Part shown: positions 1-4,542 of the stretch, piece after piece
How positions within the stretch are numbered: position 1 is the first letter of the stretch
How the letters are laid out: every line of letters starts with the position of its first letter
DNA from: JACMMS01 sp043772865
GTDB taxonomy: Bacteria > Pseudomonadota > Gammaproteobacteria > Burkholderiales > Methylophilaceae
Assembly: GCA_043772865.1 (NCBI GenBank)
Contig: JAYVFU010000009.1
Coordinates: forward strand, 1 to 6,443
DNA: 6,443 bases
Direction: 5' to 3'
The notes under the pieces: generated by a model
Database searches by the model: none
What the model saw: only the letters and a program-made list of their open reading frames with translations
Told to the model about the DNA's origin: nothing
Position numbers and translations under genes: made by a program

Positions 1-306
1 CGCAATTTAGCGCAAAAAAAATTACATTTAATGCACATTAAAAGACCTACACCATTTGCTTTTCCATTATTGGTTGAGCGTCTTCGAGAAAGTAGTAGTT
101 CAGAAAAACTGGCAGACCGCATTGCACGCATGGTGGCAGATTTAGAAAAAGCCGCAGGCGCAGGCGCTTATGCGCCAGAAGAAACAGTACAACAGCAAAC
201 GCAATTTAATACGCAAGAAAAAGTGTATAAAAAACGAGAACGCGTGCGTAAAGTGGGGTTGCCACGTACAAAAATTGTTCACCCAAAACCGCGCCATGGC
301 TTTTAA
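1..306 (+). CDS. Ligase-associated DEXH-box (Lhr-like) helicase, C-terminal fragment
   Basis: The frame is open from base 1, so this is the last 101 residues of a larger protein that begins left of the window; the first in-frame ATG (31) is internal, not a start. The recognisable segment is TPFAFPLLVERLRE followed by SSEKLADRIARMVADLEKAA, which matches the conserved C-terminal end of the Lhr-like superfamily 2 helicases of the ligase-associated DNA damage response set. After this comes a basic, low-complexity tail of about 50 residues (Q-rich, then many K and R, ending PKPRHGF) that may be disordered or contact DNA. The helicase core motifs lie outside the window, so activity cannot be judged here. 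The family is thought to unwind DNA together with an ATP-dependent ligase, an exonuclease and PdeM. The pdeM gene follows after 30 bp on the same strand, which strongly supports the call and suggests one operon. Confidence 0.82.
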   Translation, partial: RNLAQKKLHLMHIKRPTPFAFPLLVERLRESSSSEKLADRIARMVADLEKAAGAGAYAPEETVQQQTQFNTQEKVYKKRERVRKVGLPRTKIVHPKPRHGF

Positions 307-336
307 ATAAATAAAATTAAACATTAAGTGGTAAGA

Positions 337-993
337 ATGAAAAAAGAACATGCCTTAACCATTAACCATCATCAATTTTTAGTGCTGGCTGATAAAGCAT
401 TGTATTGGCCGCATCACAAGGCGCTACTGATTGCTGATGCGCATTTTGGCAAAGCTGCTGCTTATCGCGCATTAGGTCAGCCCGTGCCACAGGGTACTAC
501 CAGCTATAATTTGAAAAGATTAGATGTGCTTATTGATCAGTATCCCGTTGAGCAATTAATCTTTCTTGGTGATTTTTTGCATGCGCCTAAATCTCACGCG
601 TTATCTACGCTTACCGCGTTACGCAATTGGCGGCTTAAGCATGCCAATGTGCAGTGTATTTTAATTCGCGGTAACCATGATTTAAATGCAGGAGACCCCC
701 CAGCAGATTTAGAGTTTACTGTGGTCAATGAGCCTTATTTGATGGATGATTTTGCGCTGCAGCATATTCCTAAACCGCATGCAACCCATCATGTCATTGC
801 AGGTCACGTACACCCAGTGTTTCGTTTAATGGGAAAAGGTAGACAAAGCATCACGCTGCCTTGCTTGTATCACTGCCCAGAAATAACTTTATTACCATCA
901 TTTGGTGAATTTACAGGCGGTTTTAACGTTGAAAATAAACTACATAGCCACCTATTTTTGTTAAATGGCGAGGGTGTGTGGTTAGTTAAATAA
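337..993 (+). CDS. pdeM: Ligase-associated DNA damage response phosphoesterase/endonuclease PdeM
   Basis: A calcineurin-like metallophosphoesterase of 218 residues, the usual size for PdeM. The metal-binding motifs appear in order: DAH at residues 34-36 (in ADAHFGK), GDFLH at 78-82, GNHD at 112-115 and GHVHP at 156-160. The family signatures ALYWP near the N-terminus and LLPSFGEFTGG near residues 185-195 separate it from generic phosphodiesterases. No signal peptide or membrane segment is visible, so it is cytoplasmic. It probably cleaves phosphodiester bonds during DNA end processing, in a set with a Lhr-like helicase, an ATP-dependent ligase and an MBL-fold exonuclease. The helicase end lies 30 bp upstream; the other partners would be outside the window. 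I chose ATG 337 because it matches the usual short N-terminus; an in-frame GTG at 328 would add three residues. Neither start has a strong ribosome site (GGTAAG lies almost against the ATG), which suggests translation continuing from the helicase gene. Confidence 0.88.
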   Translation: MKKEHALTINHHQFLVLADKALYWPHHKALLIADAHFGKAAAYRALGQPVPQGTTSYNLKRLDVLIDQYPVEQLIFLGDFLHAPKSHALSTLTALRNWRLKHANVQCILIRGNHDLNAGDPPADLEFTVVNEPYLMDDFALQHIPKPHATHHVIAGHVHPVFRLMGKGRQSITLPCLYHCPEITLLPSFGEFTGGFNVENKLHSHLFLLNGEGVWLVK

Positions 994-1150
994 TTTTTCA
1001 TTTTAAATGGTTAGTAAGTTGTCAAAGTATCTGTAATAACTAAATTATTTACAATTATCTGTAGTCTAAAACTGACTAATAATTCAGAGATTAACCTAGT
1101 TTTATCAAAAATTATTTTTCATAAAATATCATTTTGAAAAGGTAATAATC
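994..1150. promoter_or_regulatory. AT-rich intergenic region, possible promoter of the alcohol dehydrogenase gene
   Basis: This 157-bp gap separates pdeM from the dehydrogenase and is very AT-rich. A weak sigma70-like pair is visible: TTGTCA at 1019-1024 (5 of 6 to consensus) and TAAATT at 1041-1046 (4 of 6), spacing 16. An imperfect inverted repeat brackets this pair: TTAGTAAGTT at 1011-1020 and AACTGACTAA at 1070-1079, complementary at 9 of 10 positions. The dehydrogenase ribosome site is AAAAGG at 1137-1142, eight bases before ATG 1151. I see no GC-rich hairpin with a T tract that would end the pdeM transcript. In DNA this AT-rich, such matches arise easily by chance. Confidence 0.25.
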
Positions 1151-2215
1151 ATGATACAAACACGCGGTTATGCAGCAAAACACTCATTTAGCTCTTTAAA
1201 ACTTTTAGAATTTGAACGAGAAGAAATTAAAGATAATGAGCTGGAAATCGAAGTTCAATATTGTGGTGTATGCCATTCGGATGTGCATCAAGTAAAAAAC
1301 GAATGGAAGAATACTTTATATCCTTGCCTGCCTGGGCATGAAATCATTGGTAGGGTAGCTAGTGTAGGTTCACAAGTTACAAAATTCAAAATTGGCGATA
1401 GAGTAGGCGTGGGTTGCATGATTGATTCATGCGGAATATGCCCTTCCTGCGCTGAAGGCTTACAGCAATACTGCGAGAGTGAAGAAGGATTTTTAGCTAC
1501 TTATAACAGCCATCAAAGAAAGCCCACCAAAGAACATCACACTTATGGTGGCTATGCTAATAATATTGTCGTGAAAGAAAAGTTTGTGCTGAGCATTCCT
1601 GAATCATTAGATTCTGCCTCAGCAGCGCTGTTGCTGTGTGCTGGTGTTACTACCTATTCGCCTATGAAATATTGGCAGGTAGAGAAAGGCACTCAAGTGG
1701 GTGTTATTGGTTTAGGCGGTTTAGGTCATGTGGCGGTAAAAATTGCCATCGCTTTGGGGGCAGATGTTACGGTAATTACCTCAAATTCTGAAAAAATGGA
1801 TGCAGCTTTTGAGCTAGGTGCAGACCGTGTTATTTTTTCTGAGGATAAGGCTGACATGGAAAAAAATGGCAATAGCCTGGATTTTATATTGAACACGATT
1901 CCACAACCGCATGATGTTAATGTTTACTTTCCCTTATTAAAAAGGGATGGTGTTATTGCCATTGTGGGTTGTATTGCGCCGCTAAAAGCGCCGTTAGATC
2001 TGAGTAAAATTTTAATTGATCGTAAAACATTAGGTACATCGTTAATCGGTAGTATTGAAGAAACACAAGAAGTACTGGATTTTTGTGCATTACACAATAT
2101 TGCCGCCAATATCAAAGTAATTCCAATTTCTGAAATCAATGAGGCATTTAAAGAAATTGATAATGGCGAGGTGAGTTTTCGCTATGTGATTGATATGGCT
2201 ACATTAAATGATTAA
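1151..2215 (+). CDS. Zinc-dependent alcohol dehydrogenase, CAD/YahK-like, probably NADPH-dependent aldehyde reductase
   Basis: A 354-residue medium-chain dehydrogenase/reductase of full length. The N-terminal catalytic domain (about 1-150) carries GVCHSD with zinc ligand C41, then GHE with H63 and E64; the third zinc ligand is C163 in LLCAG. The structural zinc site is complete: C94, C97, C100 and C108. The Rossmann domain (about 150-310) has GLGGLG at 187-192. The second strand ends TSNSEK (210-215), a Ser/Lys-rich loop like the one in cinnamyl alcohol dehydrogenases that binds the 2'-phosphate of NADPH, so NADP(H) is favoured over NAD(H). Relatives such as YahK reduce a broad range of aldehydes in the cytoplasm. 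ATG 1151 is preceded by AAAAGG at 8 bases and gives the family's usual start (TRGYAA). The gene sits between pdeM and a DNA glycosylase; a role in clearing genotoxic aldehydes is a guess from position only. The physiological substrate cannot be read from the sequence. Confidence 0.9.
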   Translation: MIQTRGYAAKHSFSSLKLLEFEREEIKDNELEIEVQYCGVCHSDVHQVKNEWKNTLYPCLPGHEIIGRVASVGSQVTKFKIGDRVGVGCMIDSCGICPSCAEGLQQYCESEEGFLATYNSHQRKPTKEHHTYGGYANNIVVKEKFVLSIPESLDSASAALLLCAGVTTYSPMKYWQVEKGTQVGVIGLGGLGHVAVKIAIALGADVTVITSNSEKMDAAFELGADRVIFSEDKADMEKNGNSLDFILNTIPQPHDVNVYFPLLKRDGVIAIVGCIAPLKAPLDLSKILIDRKTLGTSLIGSIEETQEVLDFCALHNIAANIKVIPISEINEAFKEIDNGEVSFRYVIDMATLND

Positions 2216-2235
2216 TTAAAGTTTTTTAGAGTTTA

Positions 2236-2292
2236 TATTCACTTAACACCTAGTTAGAAAATTGTTACTTGTTATGGGACAATAAGTGAATA
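2236..2292. repeat. Perfect 10-bp inverted repeat abutting the glycosylase start codon
   Basis: TATTCACTTA at 2236-2245 is repeated in reverse complement as TAAGTGAATA at 2283-2292, with 37 bases between the arms. The right arm ends at the base before ATG 2293. In RNA this could form a 10-bp AU-rich stem placing the start codon at its foot, with the only ribosome-site-like element (GGGA, 2277-2280) in the loop. In DNA it could be a spaced operator. The repeat itself is certain; its function is inferred. Confidence 0.5.
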
Positions 2293-2811
2293 ATGAATCT
2301 TGTAAAAAGCTTTTCCCCCATTGCGCATGAATCATCGAAAACTCTTATTTTGGGGAGCATGCCAGGCTTAATTTCACTGCAAGCTGGCCAATACTATGCG
2401 CATCCGCGTAATAGTTTCTGGCCTATTATTGCCGGTATTTATGGCTTCAGTGCCGAATCTCCATATGAAGTTAAAATACAAAATGTGATTAGCCACGGTA
2501 TAGCAATTTGGGATGTTTTGCAAAGTTGTGAACGCCATGGCAGCCTTGATAGTGACATCGTAAACGGCACACGGGTGCCTAATGATTTTGGCTTATTCTT
2601 CAAACAACATCCGCATATTAAGCGCATTTGTTTCAGTGGTGCAGAGGCAGAAAATAGTTTTAGACGATTAGTATCAATGTCACTAGATTTGAAAAATTTT
2701 AGATTGGTGCGGCTTCCATCCACTAGCCCTGCCAATACACAAGCCTTTGAACAAAAAAAAACAGTTTGGGCGACTGCGCTAAATAATCAAACATTTTATT
2801 ACACAAAGTAA
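2293..2811 (+). CDS. DNA-deoxyinosine (hypoxanthine-DNA) glycosylase, uracil-DNA glycosylase superfamily
   Basis: A complete 172-residue single-domain protein. Motif 1 is LILGSMPG (residues 18-25), followed by QYYAHPRNSFWPI (33-45); N40 in the PRNSFW context matches the asparagine reported as catalytic in family 6 (HDG) enzymes. Motif 2 is LPSTSPAN (141-148), the minor-groove intercalation loop. Together these place it in the deoxyinosine glycosylase group rather than in Ung or classical Mug. Known family members excise hypoxanthine, formed by adenine deamination, with little or no uracil activity, and so start base-excision repair. ATG 2293 is the first possible start: an in-frame TGA lies at 2287-2289. 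The ribosome site is poor (GGGA, 12 bases upstream), and a perfect inverted repeat ends right at the ATG, so initiation may be restrained. It lies 77 bp after the dehydrogenase on the same strand; I see no good promoter of its own. A run of nine A at 2753-2761 lies near the 3' end. Confidence 0.88.
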   Translation: MNLVKSFSPIAHESSKTLILGSMPGLISLQAGQYYAHPRNSFWPIIAGIYGFSAESPYEVKIQNVISHGIAIWDVLQSCERHGSLDSDIVNGTRVPNDFGLFFKQHPHIKRICFSGAEAENSFRRLVSMSLDLKNFRLVRLPSTSPANTQAFEQKKTVWATALNNQTFYYTK

Positions 2812-2824
2812 TAACTTCTTATAA

Positions 2825-3691
2825 TTAACCATTAATAATTTCACCGCCGTTTGGATGTAATACCTGTCCAGACATATAAGAAGAATCATCAGATGCTAAA
2901 AACACATAGCACGGTGAAACTTCACTGGGTTGCCCCGCTCTGCCCATGGGTGTATTAGTTCCAAATTTTTTAATTTCATCTGGCGTAAATGTTGAGACAA
3001 TAAGTGGCGTCCAAATCAGCTCAGGCGCCACTGCATTGACATAAATCCCTTTTTTAATGAGCTGCTTAGATAAAGAGCGCGTAAAAGACACTACCGCACC
3101 TTTGGTTGCAGAATAATCTACCAAATGATCACTACCGCGATAAGCCGTTACTGAGGCGGTGTTAATAATGCTAGAACCTTTTTTAAGATAAGGCAGCGCG
3201 GCTTTCACTACATAAAACAGTGGGTAAACATTCACAGCAAAAGTATCGGTGAGTTGGGCAGCATCAATATCACTAAAGTTATCTTTTGAAAAATGTTCTG
3301 CCGCATTGTTGACTAGTACATCTAACTTGCCAAATTTTGCCATGGTTTTTTTCACAATAGATTCACAAAAATTCATATCTCTTAAATCACCAGCAATGAG
3401 TAAGCATGTTGAACCTGTCTGCTCAATTAATTGCTTGGTTTTTTCAGCATCCTCATGCTCATCTAAGTATTGAATCGCTAAATTAGCGCCTTCCATAGCA
3501 AAGGCGATAGCTACTGCGCGACCAATCCCACTATCGCCACCAGTGATAAGCGCCACTTTGTTTTTAAGTTTATTGCTTGCACAGTAATCTTTACTAATAA
3601 ATTCTGGTTCAGGGTTCATTTGGCTTTCAAGCCCTGGCTTATGCGTTTGTTGTTGTTTTGGATTATATTTTTTTTGAGCGCCTTTTTTCAT
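2825..3691 (-). CDS. SDR family oxidoreductase, YghA/YhdF (general stress protein 39)-like
   Basis: A 288-residue short-chain dehydrogenase with the roughly 45-residue hydrophilic N-terminal extension of the YghA/YhdF subgroup, including the marker PGLESQMNPEPEF (19-31). The cofactor motif is TGGDSGIG (50-57), followed by GDL at 101-103 and NNAA at 128-131. The catalytic tetrad is intact: N154, S180, Y193 and K197 (YSATK). The C-terminus HPNGGEIING fits the subgroup. It is a soluble NAD(P)-dependent oxidoreductase; the substrate is not known from sequence. One oddity: the usual VAPGPIWTP segment reads VAPELIWTP (221-229), so the PG-motif glycine is E224. The start has a good ribosome site, GGGAG, six bases before the ATG (complement of 3698-3702). 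It is the third gene of a ligD-ku-SDR run, 48 bp after ku with no clear terminator, so co-transcription is likely. Its stop codon lies 13 bp from the converging glycosylase stop. Confidence 0.88.
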   Translation of the reverse strand: MKKGAQKKYNPKQQQTHKPGLESQMNPEPEFISKDYCASNKLKNKVALITGGDSGIGRAVAIAFAMEGANLAIQYLDEHEDAEKTKQLIEQTGSTCLLIAGDLRDMNFCESIVKKTMAKFGKLDVLVNNAAEHFSKDNFSDIDAAQLTDTFAVNVYPLFYVVKAALPYLKKGSSIINTASVTAYRGSDHLVDYSATKGAVVSFTRSLSKQLIKKGIYVNAVAPELIWTPLIVSTFTPDEIKKFGTNTPMGRAGQPSEVSPCYVFLASDDSSYMSGQVLHPNGGEIING

Positions 3692-3739
3692 ATGATTCTC
3701 CCACTGTTAAATTTTTTCAAATCAAAAAAGTGTATTGAG

Positions 3740-4534
3740 TTATTTTCTTTTTTGTAAGCTTTTAGCTAATAATTCTGTGAGATCTAACACATTGGCATCT
3801 GCAGTACTGTCAGGAGAATCTTCTAATGAGGTGACTGTTTTGCCTTCTCCCGCTTTAACTTTTTGCTCAACTAACTGATGAATAGAATGGCTAAAAGTGT
3901 CTTTGTAATCATCGGGTTTCCATAAGCTGGTTAACTCTTTAATCAATTGCATCGCCATTTTTAATTCAGTTTCTTTCAGAGTTTTTTTCCCATTTTCAGG
4001 TAATTTAATATCTTGAGGTGTACGTATTTCATTAGCCCAGCGAATTGTGTTTAACATGAGGCAACTATCTACAGGAATTAATGCAGCCAAGTGCTCTTTT
4101 GTGTGCAACACAACACGTGCAATGCCTATCACTTCAGACTGTTTCATTGCCTCACGCAAAAGTGTATAAACTTTATCGGCTTTAGTGCCAGGTTCTAAAA
4201 AATAAGGTTGCTCTAGCAGGTTAAAATCAATTTCACTAGCTTTTACAAAGGATTCAATTTCAATGGTTTGCGTAGTTTTGGGATAAGCAGCTTTAATTTC
4301 TTCATCGCTTAACACAATATATTCGCCATTTTCCTGCTTGATACCTTTGACAATATGTTCTTTTTCAATTTCCTTACCTGTCACTTTATTGATGCGCTTA
4401 TACCCCACAGGGTCCATAGAACGTTTGTCTAGCCAATCAAAATCGATACTGACATCTTGCGAAGCTGGATATAGCGTAACGGGTACGTGAACTAGCCCGA
4501 AACTGATAGCACCTTTCCAAATAGCATGCGGCAT
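3740..4534 (-). CDS. ku: Non-homologous end-joining protein Ku
   Basis: A 264-residue bacterial Ku, the usual length. The N-terminus IWKGAISFGLVHVPVTLYPA (5-24) is the signature of the Ku beta-barrel; further conserved blocks include YKRINKVTGKEI (45-56), the EPYFLEPG-like QPYFLEPG (109-116), VVLHTKEHLAALIP (141-154) and LNTIRWANEIR (161-171). The C-terminal part (about 205-264) is charged and ends with DLTELLAKSLQKRK, the conserved terminal helix plus a basic tail that in other bacterial Ku proteins aids DNA binding and LigD recruitment. Ku homodimers encircle double-strand DNA ends and bring in LigD. The ribosome site AAGGAAAA (complement of 4537-4544) overlaps the ligD stop codon, and only eight bases separate ligD from the ku ATG, so the two are almost surely translationally coupled. 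There are no truncations or missing blocks. Confidence 0.96.
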   Translation of the reverse strand: MPHAIWKGAISFGLVHVPVTLYPASQDVSIDFDWLDKRSMDPVGYKRINKVTGKEIEKEHIVKGIKQENGEYIVLSDEEIKAAYPKTTQTIEIESFVKASEIDFNLLEQPYFLEPGTKADKVYTLLREAMKQSEVIGIARVVLHTKEHLAALIPVDSCLMLNTIRWANEIRTPQDIKLPENGKKTLKETELKMAMQLIKELTSLWKPDDYKDTFSHSIHQLVEQKVKAGEGKTVTSLEDSPDSTADANVLDLTELLAKSLQKRK

Positions 4535-4542
4535 GATTTTCC

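Noticed and set aside
142..351. 69-residue open frame on the - strand over the helicase end
   Set aside because: Lies antisense to a recognisable helicase C-terminus; its composition (F- and H-rich) is what the complement of a K- and Q-rich sequence gives, with no family resemblance.
1924..2139. 71-residue open frame on the - strand inside the dehydrogenase gene
   Set aside because: Antisense to the conserved Rossmann and C-terminal part of the dehydrogenase; nothing recognisable in it.
2439..2735. 98-residue open frame on the - strand inside the glycosylase gene
   Set aside because: Covers the complement of the conserved LPSTSPAN loop and lacks any signal of its own.
2753..2761. Nine-A tract in the glycosylase gene as a phase-variation switch
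   Set aside because: Homopolymers of 8-9 A or T also occur elsewhere here (for example 3668-3675), as expected in AT-rich coding DNA with AAA lysine codons; it also lies near the 3' end, where slippage would be a poor switch.
3692..3739. T-run and A-run pair in the ku-SDR gap as a possible terminator
   Set aside because: The stem would be six A-T pairs with no GC content, followed directly by the SDR ribosome site; too weak for an intrinsic terminator.
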